In this document: piece by piece, positions 30,293 to 42,214 of the stretch
Numbering within the stretch: the first letter of the stretch is position 1
Layout of the letters: each line of letters starts with the position of its first letter
Assembly: GCA_002633005.1 (NCBI GenBank)
Contig: NMRA01000028.1
Coordinates: 818,772-860,985, forward strand
Direction: 5' to 3'
From: Phoronis australis
Taxonomy: Eukaryota > Phoronida > Phoronidae
DNA length: 42,214 nt
Position numbers and translations under genes: made by a program
Notes under the pieces: model-generated
The model's input: only the letters and a program-made list of their open reading frames with translations
Database searches by the model: none
Told to the model about the DNA's origin: nothing

Positions 30293-31539
30293 GTAGGTGT
30301 AAACGAAAAATCTTGTTGTCACAATGAAAAAAGGCAGCGACTATTGGAAGTCGCTATTACAATTGCTTAGTTAACAAAAACACATTACATATACTTCCAA
30401 AATTCTTCAAGCAGAGAGGTAGCAGGCTGGCCGAGCAGGAGCGGTGAAAATACTCCATTCCTTGTGACAGTGAGCCTTTAGAAAGTTTCAAAACAATGCA
30501 TCTATCTTTTTGTCACAAAATTCAAACATGACTTTTGTATTGTTATTAATAACCACTAACCTTCCTGGGTGGACTGAAAAAATGTCGGTCATATAGTTGG
30601 AAATTCTGGCTTCGATTTTGTCTTTTGAATTTTCAGTCACAGCATAAGGAGTTTATCATCGGCAGACACCGAAAACATTCGTATACATTGGTTCGCGTTA
30701 AAAAAGCAACCTGATCAGACTTTGTTCGAGTCGTTTTTTTTTAGATGATTAGCATGCTCAACATAGACCTTATTCACGCGGCGGCCATTAAGATCCAAAG
30801 CGAGGCTCACTGCGATAAACAAAGCGAAAGTAGACATTGCGTGAGTTAAATAGCCGGTCTTTCGAGTCCAAACTGGATATTGAATTTTAATGATGTGTCG
30901 ACAGTTAACCACAGAGACGTAGAAAATTACATTAGAGAACAAGTTAAGGCGCCAAAGAGTTGTCTGACAAAAGGGTTTAATTTTTTTCGGAAAACTAGGT
31001 TCGAAACATGAAAAGTAAAAATGACCAAATTGCGGCGAACGTAGTGTTACGGATTAGGTATTATGCTGAATGCAGGGTTACGTTTTTTCTTGTAAATTGT
31101 TGATCAAAATACTTTCTACGCGGACCAGGTCATCTGCTCGTATTGTTGACGAGTTGAAGACATATTCGACAGTGGTGACTGTCATGCACAATTAGTCACA
31201 TCTGGTTTAATTTGTTGATCAAGAATATTAACATCAAGCATAGCATGATCCTATGCACTCACTGGGACTAACAGTTGATTTGTCATTGGTCTGAAAGAAT
31301 AATTGATGTTATTAAATATATTTTTATTAAAATAAAAAACCAGGCTCGTAATTGAAAATAAAAATTATTTGACCGTCAATGCTTTTTTGGTTGTAATAAT
31401 TCTTACGTCTATTTCATGTGTTAGATTTCAAATATCAATCTGGACCACGTTGAATTTTAAAATTAAAACACCTAATTCGTTCGTCCAAAACATAAAATCG
31501 TTTTAGAACTCAATTTCAGTTAACTGGACAATGCAATCA
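30293..31539. other. AT-rich interval with a fragment of the arm repeat
   Basis: CATAGACCTTATTCACGCGG and AAGCGAGGCTC (about 30771-30808) resemble the outer part of the inverted arms (TAGACCCTATTCAC..GAGGCTCG), so a third partial copy probably lies here. ORFs are short and without domains. Confidence 0.4.
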
Positions 31540-31914
31540 TCATGTTTCTGCAGGAGCCTCTTTCATCCGAGGGGAACGGTGCCAGTGCCTACTGAGAGGC
31601 GATTTTTTCGCCGAGTGAGGGCGGGAATAATCTACCTCCCGATCCCCATCAATAGCACCCCCGCCCTGTTGCAAGCTCTGCCTCAATTTAAAGTAGCCTT
31701 TTGTGCTCTTAAAAATTGTCACCTGTGTGGTTACAGGTGATTTGAACTCAGAGAGATTTTTCACTAGGGGAATTTTTATGCCTCGTGGGGGGAATTTCGC
31801 GTGATATTTCAATATGTTTGAGAGGGGAATAGGGCCGATATTGGTCCCCATATTTGCGGGATTGAGGGCCCTGTCCTTTTTGGAAAGAAAAATTATAATG
31901 TTTCAACCCGTAGC

Positions 31915-32207
31915 AGGGGCGGATCCAGGTTTTTTAGTTAGGGGGGGCAGGGCACAGGAATAAGCAGCATTTCGGCAGATGCGCGCGCCCAGCCTAAACT
32001 CTGGAGATGCAGGGGTCTTGAATTCTTGGGTTTGGCGGACCTGTTGACTAAAAAAAAAACGGTAAACGGGGTTCATTCAGCGCCTATGCGTTGTTCACTG
32101 AATTCACCCCCTGTTGCGCACGTGTGCTAGTCAGCAATTCGCACCCGAACTCAAAAATGGGATCTGATACAATTTTAGGGGGGCCATGCTCCCCCCCCTA
32201 AATCCGT
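31915..32207 (+). mobile_element. Insertion in the right arm with CGGATCCAG / CTAAATCCG ends
   Basis: The left end reads GGGGCGGATCCAGG and the right end CCCCCCCTAAATCCG, which are imperfect inverted repeats. The left arm lacks this block, so it is an insertion or a composite of insertions. It contains a diverged third copy of the CATGCGCG element. Confidence 0.5.
31984..32127 (+). mobile_element. Diverged MITE copy 3 (CATGCGCG family)
   Basis: ATGCGCGCGCCCAGCC at the left, GGCGGACCTGTTGACTAAAA in the middle and CCTGTTGCGCACGTGTG at the right match the order of copy 1 (ATGCGCGCACCCAGCC, GGCGGACTAAAA, CCTGGTTGCGCACATG). It is shorter and lacks the long G runs. No clear target-site duplication is visible. 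Confidence 0.5.
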
Positions 32208-32560
32208 AGTCATGAAAACACAGCCTGGCTGCATGGCCCATTCTCCGGTCGTTACTATGATGCTTAACAACTGCTGACCGACATGCGACAAAATAATGAT
32301 CTAGCTTTTCGAAAATATTTATAAATTTACACGCACATATATTTTGCTTCGTCGCGGCAACGACCCAACGCTTCCGAATCTCAACATCTTTAGAGATTGT
32401 GAAGCAGACAGTTGCGTGTCCGTATTTTTTCTAGTCGTTCGGGAACAACACGGTCTGAAACACAGAACTACTTGCCGATAAGCTAAAAGAGCTATCGTAG
32501 CGAGCCTCGTTTTGGAATGCGCCTCCTGTCGGCGTGAATAGGGTCTATGACGAGATAGCT

Positions 32561-34485
32561 AACCCCCGTTTTCATCGCTCAAGCCAGTGTTTGCGTGCAC
32601 AGCAAAAGTGAGGTAAACGGCGTAACAGACCGCCCAGTCTTCTACTAGTTAACAACGATATGACCATCGACACATTTTGATTAAATGTAGGTTTTTCAGT
32701 TTTCGTTTTTATGTAGATATTTCCTTTGCACATGTCGGTCAAGTTTTATCTCATGACTAGTGTCGAGACGACCAAGCATAAAGACCGCAATATTCCAAAT
32801 ATCCAGAGCAAACTGCAAGGAACCGAAGTTGAAAATAAAATGTTCAGAGAGAATTGTTGACCCGTTAATTTCTCGCCCGTCAGACCAATGACCTACTTGA
32901 CTAAGAAGCATCCAAAAGTATCTTTGGCCAAACTGACGAAGTACCGTAACATCCCGCGTACGAGCCGTAATGGCTGGATTACAAAGTGGAACAGCAGATC
33001 GATCAAGAGGCTATGAAAAGGGCATAATATACCAGCGCCGTCAGTAGGGAAAAGGCCCCCTATATGAGTCAAACTTCATTCTGGAGATCGGTCTTTTGCT
33101 TATTTTTAGACACATGTAATTCGCGTAGGCTATCTATAAGAACAACCACAAAAACGAAAATGGGAAACATAAAATTTAATCGTGAACTTCCGAACCTGTG
33201 ACGATAAGAGAACTACACAGAAACTGAAAAAAATTTCACACATCATGCAAACAATGGTAAACGCACAAAAACGCATTCACCATCGAAACTTCTCAAAGCT
33301 GTTATCGGGATCAAATGAAAGTCGGCTTATTTCAGTTTGAATCTGACTTCCGTCCGAAACTGAACTGTGTGGAGTTTTAAGGTAGCCGTCCAACCTTGTG
33401 TGCGCAAAATTTGAGAGTTGTTTGACACATGTCCAGCAGGTTTCAGTGGTATGGCAAACTTTCACGGCAAAACTCTTACGCTGAGCATATTGCCGAGTTG
33501 AGCATTAATGACCTTATTTATTACTAACCGTTTAGTAACAGTATACTCGTAACACTGAACTTGTACATGTATCATTCAACGTGAAAATGGTCAGAGCCTA
33601 CTAGGCCTACTTGTTGGCTTTCGCCCACAACCAAGGCTCCGCCTTCCATTACATTATACGCAGAAACAATAAATAACATGACCATAATCAAGAAATAGGG
33701 GTGCAAAAAGAAATTAACATACCACAAAAAACACATCAACGAAAACGTGACTACGATAGAACAAATGCACATATGAATCTCGCTGGTTCCCTACGCGCCT
33801 AGCCAGCACGCAGACGCAGGTATCACGCAGTAGCACGCGTTTTAGCGTTGGTTGGTGTAACCTCGGTAGACATTGGTTAGCTTTACTACAACGTGAAAAA
33901 GGGCGGACTATGAACGATTTTTAGCCTTGTCATGCAAGTGGCATTGCAGCAACTATTTCGTTTCTGCAGTAATGTTTACTAGCCGCGTTCATGAAGCACA
34001 TACATATACACTATAAACACATATCAGGACGATTTAACCGGTGCGGTGTTATTCATATTGTATGAATACAGGACAGTATCGTCATCGACAGTAGAAAGAT
34101 GTACTCCGACAAGGCGCAACCACAATTTCTGGTATTCAGATTTCCTGAACATAAATTTTAAGCACCGAGTTGTCTCTACAACTCACCACGTTTATACTTG
34201 CTCCAACCGTCGTGCCAGTTAGTTTGCGTAAAGCGCTGCCTGTTGAGAATTTGACCAGCCAATCAGAAACACCGGTGTAAAAAAATTTTTCGAGGAAAAT
34301 TGAGTGACGGATACCACCTATAAAATCTTTGGCTACCACCCCACCTAGCGGCACGCAGGGAACAGCATATGAATTTGACATACCAGGAAAACGTGACCAC
34401 TCAGTAGCACGTGACGCGTAATTTACTTGAGTTGAAGTAAGATGGCTGAGTCACGGGACTGCTTCGTGAAAAGTGACTAAGACTC
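32561..34485. other. Interval with no confident gene
   Basis: A minus-strand frame at 33277-33465 (ending ..FDPDNSFEKFRW-stop, Cys-rich near its start) and one at 33572-33772 with hydrophobic segments have no recognisable domain. Either could be an exon, but nothing ties them together. The rest is unremarkable. Confidence 0.3.
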
Positions 34486-34632
34486 CCATGGGTGGCGCAG
34501 CACTGAAAAAAGTGGGGGGCTATAGCCCCCCAGCCCCCCTGTGCTGCACCATCCATAGACCATGGGCGCCGGAGCACTGAAAAAATTGGGGGGGTCTATA
34601 GCCACCCAGCCCCCTATGGTGCGCCGCCCATG
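34486..34632. repeat. Two tandem 73-bp GC-rich hairpin units
   Basis: Each unit begins CCATGGG(T/C)G(G/C)CG, runs through AGCACTGAAAAAA(G/T)TGGGGGG, and ends with the reverse complement of its start. Unit 1 (34486-34556) contains GGGGGGCTATAGCCCCCC, a perfect 18-bp palindrome (34514-34531). Unit 2 (34560-34632) has the imperfect form GGGGGGTCTATAGCCACCC. It looks like a very short inverted-repeat element duplicated in tandem. Confidence 0.8.
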
Positions 34633-36328
34633 GCTCCACATTACTATTTCTTACTTTCTGAAAGAAGAAAGTGTCTGAGAATATGCAAATACTAATTACT
34701 CAGAAAATTTGTACAAACAATTTCCAGCCAACGAGTTACATGACTAAACCTTTTTTGGTAATTGTGAATTTCGGGCATAAGACCAGATTCTGTCTTAAAA
34801 CTTAAAAGTCACTTTCATAAAACGTCCAATTTTTTTCTGTGTCGTTCTTTACTGACAGATGTAACATTTTTCAATCACTTATCTTTATTTAGCTCCTCTG
34901 CGAGCCCTTATGAAAATATTTAGAGAACAGTGCACAAAGCAAAAAAATTGTCACCATATGAATACGATCAGCCATTTCAGAAATATGATACTCGAAAATT
35001 AACCAAATTTGAACTTGTTTCTATGTCCTACATAACCTTGAATTAATTATATCAATTAGGGCTTTATTATTGTATTTGCAAGTAGCGACGTCATCACTAC
35101 TAAAATTATGGCCACCTGCTGTATCTCTAAAACGAATTTGCCACAAATACATGAACACCTCCAAGGAAACGAAAAACGATTGTTCCTGCATTGTTGCTCC
35201 AGAGCAGAGTAGTGAGTTAAATTTGTTTGACAAAAATAGAACCGAAATACGAATCGTCGAAGCACCAAAACATACAGACGGCGTACTCACTAGAGCATGA
35301 CGTGTTAAACATGACGCATGCATCATATCATGGGTTTATCTTCCATTTGTTGATTTAGATTTAGTTTAAGATATTCAGATAAGGAGCAGCCAATTTCAAC
35401 AATAATTATATAGGAAAGTGGGCTTTTACTTTCATGAAATTTTCCGAACTCGTCGGATTCAGACCACGTAATATCTGCTTTAGCCTACATGAAGACACAG
35501 TCCATTTAAAAGAATTAGACTAATGTTTTTCATTAGCAAATCGAGACTTAGTCGTTTTAAGATTAGGCCTACAAATGACGAAAACAGGTGGCCCTTTTCT
35601 AATCTGAATGAGACCGAACAGTCTGTCCCAGTTTGATAATTCCCAAAGTAATTGACCTCGTTCGCCACAACAAAAATCGGCCACGAGGCAATCGTAGGAG
35701 AAATTTATCAAAACGCAGTCTGCTAAATTCTAACTTTTCCTTCTCTATGGTCAGCTTCTGTGCTCAATATTAAACCAACCAACCGTGAAATTTTTTGACC
35801 TTCTATTTTAAAAACGAAATATTTTAGCATAAAAGTGAGCGCGGCCAGGTTATGAAAACTGAAAAAAAATGTCTTGCCCAAGAGGGGCCTAACTTCTTGG
35901 AGGGGGTGGGTGGGTTGTCGGTGGTGTGACACCCTCCCTTCCCCCAATAATTGGTGATTTAGTTCGGTAAAAACAGGAAAAAGACAGACGAGGAACGAAA
36001 AAGTTGGGCAAAAAGAGCCTTCCAAATTAGACTTCTCAATTTCAAAAATTCACCAAAAATGGTTTCAATGATGTAGTCATTTTATTTGTTTGTGATGGAT
36101 GTATCCGACCACACTTATGGGTTTTCTTAGTACAATCATCTACTAGTTTGTTTTTGTGGATATTTTTCCTTACCGGTGGATTTTTTCATGTGATGCTGTT
36201 CTTAAAGTCCTGGTCTCACACGTTGTTAACCCTTATTACATGATTAGAGGATGTTATAAGGATCCAAGAAGTACCTATTCCATAACTAACACACAATCCG
36301 TAATCGAACAAAGCTTAAACTAGAAAGA
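34633..36328. other. Interval with no gene seen
   Basis: ORFs at 35021-36025 are short, hydrophobic or low-complexity, with no domain. A GGAGGGGGTGGGTGGGTTGT tract (about 35898-35917) could form a G-quadruplex. Confidence 0.4.
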
Positions 36329-36351
36329 TTATTGTCACGGCGTGACAATAA
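36329..36351. repeat. 23-bp palindrome next to the element's left end
   Basis: TTATTGTCACG, G, CGTGACAATAA: perfect 11-bp arms around one central base, three bases before the ACTCTGCGCGTG terminus. Confidence 0.9.
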
Positions 36352-36354
36352 CGG

Positions 36355-37838
36355 ACTCTGCGCGTGCGTATTACTGGAATTATTATGGGAAGTTACTGAC
36401 AGCAACCCGTTTACCAATATGAAAAGGAATTCTTTAAAATTGTAGGAGAAATTACATATTAATTTTTTTGATGACCTTCCCACTTATTGACCTCTTCCGG
36501 TGCATTATGAGCCCCGATGAGGGAGTAATTGTTAACTCGATTAAAAGTGTGGTTAATGCTAATAAGCACAGATGTTTTACTTTATGCACTTCAGAATACA
36601 AGATGAATGAAGTGGTCAAACTTTCAGAATAAAAATGCACCTAATGACCCCATGGGTGCACCAAATGACCTGAAAATTTAGAATTTAACTCAATCGCACT
36701 TAGTAAACAGATACGTAATTCTGAAGTCTCTAGCTCAAAATTTTAGTTTGCACTCAATGACCTTTGACCTATTTTTTCTGATTGGTTAGGCCTATTGCAA
36801 AGTAAAGTAGGGTATTCAATTGACTTACACCAGTGTGCTGAAATTGAAAAGAATTCCTTGAAAAACGTAAGAGATATAACATTTTGAACGTTACATGACC
36901 TTTGCACTAATTGACCTTATCCGGTGCATTTTAAGCATCTTTAGGAGAATTATTGCAAAGCCCATGGAAAATGTGTTTAATGCTGAGAATCACAGTTGTC
37001 TAACGGTTGACACATCAGAATACTTGCTGATTGAAAAGGTCAAATTTTCAGAAGAAAAATGCACCTAATGACCCCATGTTTGCACTAAATGACCTGAAAC
37101 TTTGGATTCCGATTTGATTTACCTGTGGCAATCAGACCTGTCAATTCGAAGTGTCTAGCTCAAAATTTTAGTTTGCACCTAATGACCTTTAACCTATTTC
37201 ACCTGATTGCATGACCCGATTACTTAGAAAAGTAATTTTTTAAATTGTCATGTTGACTTATACCTGTGCACCGAATTTGAAAAAGATAGCTCTAAAACTG
37301 AAGGAGGAGTAGTATTTTGAAAATTATATGACCTTTGTACCAAACGACCTCTTCCGGTGCAATATGGAATATGATTATATAACCGATCAAAATTTATATA
37401 CTGTCAAAAGTCATGTGCTGAATTTAAAGACCGTACCTGAACCCAATTTGGAGTTATCAAGCCTCAAAGTTGGTCGGAAGAAGAATAAGAAGAAGAATAA
37501 GAAGAATAAGAATAAGAATAAAATTGAAGAAAACCCAGGAACAACAGTACTCTGCGCTTGCACGCGCAGAGTAATAAGAATAAAATTGAAGAAAACCCAG
37601 GAACAACAGTACTCTGCGCTTGCACGCGCAGAGTAATAAGAATAAAATTGAAGAAAACCCAGGAACAACAGTACTCTGCGCTCACACGCGCAGAGTAATA
37701 AGAAGAATAAGAATAAAATTGAATAAAACCCAGGAACAACAGTACTCTGCGCTTACACGCGTAGAGTAATAAGAAAAATAACAATAAAATCGAAGAAAAC
37801 CCAGGAACAACAGTACTCTGCGCTTACACGCGCAGAGT
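36355..37838. mobile_element. Composite repeat element with 12-bp terminal inverted repeats
   Basis: ACTCTGCGCGTG (36355-36366) and CACGCGCAGAGT (37827-37838) are exact inverted copies. The body contains a roughly 424-433-bp tandem unit. TCCGGTGCA recurs near 36496, 36920 and 37353, and AAAATGCACCTAATGACCCC near 36632 and 37055. Units are full of (A/T)TGACCT(T/C) motifs. An AAGAAGAAT microsatellite (about 37478-37520) joins the body to a repeated right end. No transposase is present. Confidence 0.65.
37523..37838. repeat. Five 62-71-bp repeats, each with a 24-bp hairpin
   Basis: The unit ATTGAAGAAAACCCAGGAAC plus AACAGT leads into ACTCTGCGC-(TTGCAC)-GCGCAGAGT. Hairpins lie at 37549-37572, 37611-37634, 37673-37696, 37744-37767 (one mismatch) and 37815-37838. 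Periods are 62, 62, 71 and 71 bp; the longer ones carry extra AAGAATA-type bases. The hairpin arm equals the element's terminal repeat. Confidence 0.9.
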
Positions 37839-40800
37839 AATAAACGCGCCACTCACGATTCGCACCCGAAGAACACATCGCCATTTTGAACGTACCGCGA
37901 ACGGGGAAGTACAATTCATTCAGGAACCCAGGCTAAGAAAACGCCGTCAGTGCGACTGGAGCAGTGCCTGTTACCAGCCTGCAAACGGGGATAAAATAAT
38001 CGACAGCGCGCCTTAATGGTAATAAAATCAAAACACGGACATTTTTATCGAATTTGCTGAAGAAATGTAGCGAATAAATTTCGACAGAAATTATTTTGCC
38101 GGACTCGGGACCGCAGCCTATTGGAACCGGTGTGGATCGAGACACTGGCGAACGGTAAAGGCATTTTGCAAGCTGAACAGTTTCGTCCAAGTAAAATGTT
38201 CCAATCCCAAATGCCGTATATATTCAAAGGTAGTTCAGACACTTGCATAAAATTACGGACTGTTTAGTCCTGTGTCACACTGCCGCGGCAGCCCTTGGCT
38301 TAGCCAGCCTCAGTGCCAGCTACCAGTATGAAGACAATCTTCAAATTACAGCTTGTTAGTAGGCCTACACAGCTTTGCGCCAAGGCTACCTTTAGGCCTA
38401 CCTGGTCGCTAGCCACAGCGCTCGCTCAAACGAGGATTATTTAGAACTTGGGGTCTTCCAGCGAACTGTGCAAAGTTGTTGGCTTTCAACAGAGATTGTC
38501 CCAGACTTTGTATGAGCGCAACAAGTCTAAAAAATAGGGGGCTGGAATTTTTGGGAATGTCTACCTTTTACTATAAGATTCACTGGGTATGTTCAGAGCT
38601 ATGAATTGCAGACGCTAAATTTTGTTACTTCCTGTCTTTTAGTGGAATTTTGTCTCGTGTTCTACTTTTTTCGGAGTTCGTGCTTCTCTGACTGAGGCAG
38701 ACAAAAACACGAAAATTGAACAAAAAATTTCTTTTTTGTAGCAACGTTTGTCAAAATGTATCAACGTTAAATCTTCACAAATTACAAAGTAACAGGTTGA
38801 ACATGCCTTCCAGTTCAGCAAAAGTCTCCATGCTGTCGGTGCCGCCAGAAATAAGACTAAGTCCAACGGGAATTGTGAGCAGATTTATCACTTAATAAGT
38901 AACAACTGCGAGGCTGAAATTTGGTGAAAACTGTTGAATCGAGCAGAATAGTAAGTAAAGATATGTCTCACTAAATTTCACCGTAAATTGTTGGCGAAAA
39001 CAATTTACACAAAGTTTTAAACTCGTAACTCATCCCGCTGTCCTCCAATGGCCGACGCGATCCAAACAAAGTGACCCAAATTTCGCCACAAAAATTGCAA
39101 TAACTTTACACTGCTTGTCCCGATTTTGATACTTTTTCGATTTTACTGGGTAGAATGCACTACCTTCCCAATGATAGCAAAGTGCTTTTTCAAAACGAGA
39201 AAAAAATCAAAACGAAAACAAATTGGTTCGACTCGTATTGGTTCCTAGGTTCGACTGCCCTAAACACCGATGCTATTTTAACATAATAAGTACGCGTAAC
39301 ATTCCAAAACAATTCACCGACCACTAACTACAAACTATAAATACATTACATATGCAAATGAATCACGAGATATTACTAATAAAACAAAATACAAGGAAAA
39401 AATGGAGAAGTTCAGGACAAGTTCCTGAACTGACGAGCCGGAAACGTGGGTGCGGAAATAACCGATGACAGCCGGTAATTATACGATCACAGAGAAGAGT
39501 TAAAAATAGCTTTTGGCACGAAAGGCGAAAAGAATATAAAGAAAGGGTATCGAAAATAAGATTTTATTTACTAGGTATTTTCGGATACTGGAACCACAAT
39601 GGCATTTTGAGACAAGGACTTTAAAAATGAAAAAGACATAAAAGAAGGCAGACGACATACAAATTCGCGGCCGCATACCGTTGTAGTCTAATGTGGCAAT
39701 ATTCACGCCCCTCTATTGCTAATTAGTTTAGAGAAACTTGTTACCGCATTTAAGTACTAGATGTTAACGAAACAGGATTGTCTGTGAAAATAGCTTTTCC
39801 ATGAAATAAACCCCATAGCTGCTTTTTCGGAAAAGAGATCGAAATATCCCAAATAGGGACTCGGGATCGTGATGGCGTCCAGTTTAAACACGAGGGAACT
39901 TTTTAGATTAAAAAATGCGATTGCTAATAAGATTTGGCTAAAAACGTTGATCTTCAACGGCTTTGGATTTTCATAAAATGTGGCTCAGGCCCTCAACATG
40001 CTTACCAAAAATGCCTCTCAGTGCCCTACAATGACCAATAAAAGGCCACGTGACTTGGCTCTATTAGCAATATAAAAAACTGGTAACTGACACTATGTGA
40101 TAAGTTGTGAGCTGAAGAACATAAAGGAGATGACAGTCAATGACGCCAGGGCTCGGAGCTTGACTCTAAAATTGGCCCATTGCATATGCTTCGTGGTGCA
40201 ATTATTGGTTAATAAGTTTCGAGTCTGAGTCTGAGTCAATTCTAAGTTCAGAGATTAGACCATGGGCACAAGAGTGTTAGAGTCTGCACACTTGTAAAGT
40301 TGAGAAGCGAACATTGAGAGTTACGTGTCATAGTGCAGTAAAATGACAGAGCTCTTTAAAAAGATCAGTGTGAGTTCCTATGAGCGTGTTTATTTTGACA
40401 CAGGATATACTTTTGAGGTATTCAGCTTTGTGCATGGTTGCTTTAAGGATATCCCTTTCATTCGAGCAAAGGATTACTAGTTGATATGGCTTTAAAATCA
40501 AACTCGTACGCTTCTCCTAATTTGTCTTGAGTTTTGGAGCAGAAAAAACATGTTGGGCAAATTGGGTTCAGCACTATCCACGAACTACCCGAAATGAAAC
40601 CCTTTGTTCCGCCCCTGCTCACCTAACTCCAAATCCTGGACCCCTGTGAGTGCCTGTTGCCTACTGACGTAGATGTAAATGACTCGGACGAGAGTCAAAC
40701 TTTGGTTTAAACCTCTTACCTTTCTGAAGTGGGTCAAAAATTATTCGGTGGCCCTATTAGAGACTATTTCTGGTCTTCAAAGTAGCAGATAACTCGTTGT

Positions 40801-42214
40801 GACAGCGAGCTCTACAAGTAGTTAGGGCGTGTCAATTTATGTGCGTGCCGAAGATGATCTCGAGGAATAATGAACTGTCAGTTTTTTGTGAGCCCAGAAA
40901 TCATGTCTCATCTGATGAAGGAACAAGGTGATACCCGGATGTTATTGCGATAAGTCGTCTAAAGTAAAAGTTCACTTCTTCAACGAAATGTAGGTTTGTA
41001 GCCACTTTAAAGTGTAGGTTTGTAGCCACTTTAAAGTCCAAAATGCAACAAATAATGCTAGTTAGAGATATCAACGAACAGAATTCCCTGTGGTCTTGTG
41101 ATCACGACAGAGAACAGTCCGAACATGTCATAACCTTCCACTGAAACTGAATATTAGAGCGATGCAAGATATAATTACACAACTAGGCCAGGCCACTTGG
41201 AGACGGTGGATTGTTTTTCTTATCTAAGATTAACTTTAAGCTGATATAATCTACTAAAAGCGTTTTAACAAAGAAGCAATACAACGAAGAATTTCATTAA
41301 CGCGCGTATTTTTAGAAGAAAATTAAACCGATATCATTTCAGCAGATGGTATATTTGCTGACATATCACGGAAACGCCATTGATGGGTTGATATGATTTT
41401 ATGTTCGAGTAAACAGCTTTGTTCATCCAATGTGAAACCCGAACTGCCTACGGGAAGGACGGAGGAAATGGGGTGCGGTTTGAAATGACAAGAAGGGGGC
41501 ATTCTTAATGTTGCTGTCTCAGATCGCATCGTAATAGTCATTGCAGTAAACTACTTTAAAGATGTAACCTACTCACGCGTGAAAAACAAATTTTAAAAAC
41601 AAACTTTTATGCAAAAATAAATTCAGCTCCAGAAAATATAAGGATTGATTATTATTTGGAATAGTTGATGGAAAAATACTTGCTAACGATGGCCACTTCC
41701 AAAGCACTGCACATTGGGATGTGCACTACAATGTTAATAAACTTTAAAATATTTTAACGAATGCTTCTCACGCAACCCGGGACAAAACTTGCCGTGTCAA
41801 ACGTAATTTGTGCAACGTTTCGCTGTGCACGTCCCAAAAAATTTGAAAGCCAAGTCAAGGAAGCGCAAAGAATAGTATTTAAAGCAAATCGCCAAGAACG
41901 CCAGTGGCGGATTAAGACGTTTGAAGCGGCCAATCACGATAATTTTTGTACTTCACCGAAAAACAGAATGATGGCAGTGTTGTTTTGGGTCGCGTCCACA
42001 GGGAAGGGCTAAAATCGCCTGTATACGATTGAATAAAACTGAAATTTCACGATACTGAGCAATTAGAGCACATTAACTACATGTTATTCATTTTGGAACC
42101 TTTCAAAGACGTCAAGAGATTACAAATCATTGAATACCTCGAAAAATTTTAGTATCAGAACATTTGCAGCAAATTCACGAACAGTCGAACAAACGTTGTA
42201 ACCCCCCACCCCCC
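37839..42214. other. Terminal 4.4 kb with no confident gene
   Basis: ORFs of 60-85 codons (for example 38639-38866, 39757-39957 and 41761-42012) carry no recognisable domain, codon signal or splice partners. A TATAAAAAAC at about 40071 is not followed by a convincing open frame. The window ends in a C-rich tract. Confidence 0.4.
40990..41037. repeat. 24-bp tandem duplication
   Basis: GTAGGTTTGTAGCCACTTTA plus AAGT occurs twice without change, at 40990 and 41014. Confidence 0.95.

Larger units (their letters stand above)
31540..32560 (-). repeat. Right arm of the inverted repeat pair flanking the DUF229 gene
   Basis: Reverse complement of 26595-27325 in two blocks, 31540-31890 and 32208-32560. 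Extra sequence (31891-32207) separates them and is absent from the left arm. The 4.2-kb interval between the arms contains the DUF229 gene and the upstream MITE. Confidence 0.8.

Noticed and set aside
33277-33772. Two minus-strand frames that could be a receptor tail and membrane segments
   Set aside because: No family motif, no convincing splice junction between them, and lengths within chance expectation.
37328-37636. Lys/Asn-rich 102-codon ORF
   Set aside because: Product of the AAGAAGAAT microsatellite and the hairpin repeat.
37523-37838. CRISPR-like array of palindromic repeats
   Set aside because: The genome is eukaryotic, the whole 62-71-bp unit is repeated with no unique spacers, and there are no cas genes.

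Overview
This window is eukaryotic, not microbial. Genes are split by short GT..AG introns, coding density is very low, diverged repeats are abundant, and there is a 269-base run of N (22374-22642) plus a single N at 5476. The recognisable genes are the C-terminal end of a calpain-15, part of a class A GPCR, a P2X7-type C-terminal domain exon and a DUF229 protein. That set, with the repeat style, suggests an invertebrate metazoan, perhaps a marine deuterostome such as a hemichordate, cephalochordate or echinoderm. The lineage is an inference; no marker in the window fixes it.

Layout. 1-290 is a 29-bp minisatellite upstream of, and probably intronic to, the calpain gene. 389-1743 (+) holds the last three exons of calpain-15 (CAPN15/SOLH). 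3402-3921 (+) is the TM5-TM7 part of a rhodopsin-like GPCR with a frameshift. 4244-5153 is a large foldback palindrome interrupted by a MITE, followed by a 415-bp duplication joined through a single N. 5985-6850 and 11392-13700 are two oppositely oriented arrays built from two sequence modules separated by a 17-bp near-palindrome. Between them, 7531-9442 is a transposon-like element with a three-subunit tandem repeat; its subunits carry motifs matching or nearly matching the animal CTCF core. 13934-14011 holds four 16-bp palindromes spaced 20-21 bp apart. 14194-14350 (-) is a P2X7-type C-terminal domain exon.

From 14.4 to 26.5 kb the sequence is mostly non-coding repeats. It has one plausible but unrecognised single-exon gene (19191-19643, -, with a TATA box) and one weak terminal-exon candidate (21995-22113, +). 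27583-29562 (-) is an intact, intronless-looking DUF229 gene, a membrane-anchored protein of the alkaline phosphatase/sulfatase fold. It lies between two oppositely oriented copies of a 0.7-1 kb repeat (26595-27325 and 31540-32560), and a palindrome-rich MITE sits about 300 bp upstream of its start. 36355-37838 is another composite element, with 12-bp terminal inverted repeats and an amplified right end. I found no confident gene from 37.8 kb to the end.

The genes do not form a pathway. The most unusual content is in the repeats: the CTCF-like motif array, the palindrome-delimited module arrays and the helically phased palindromes.
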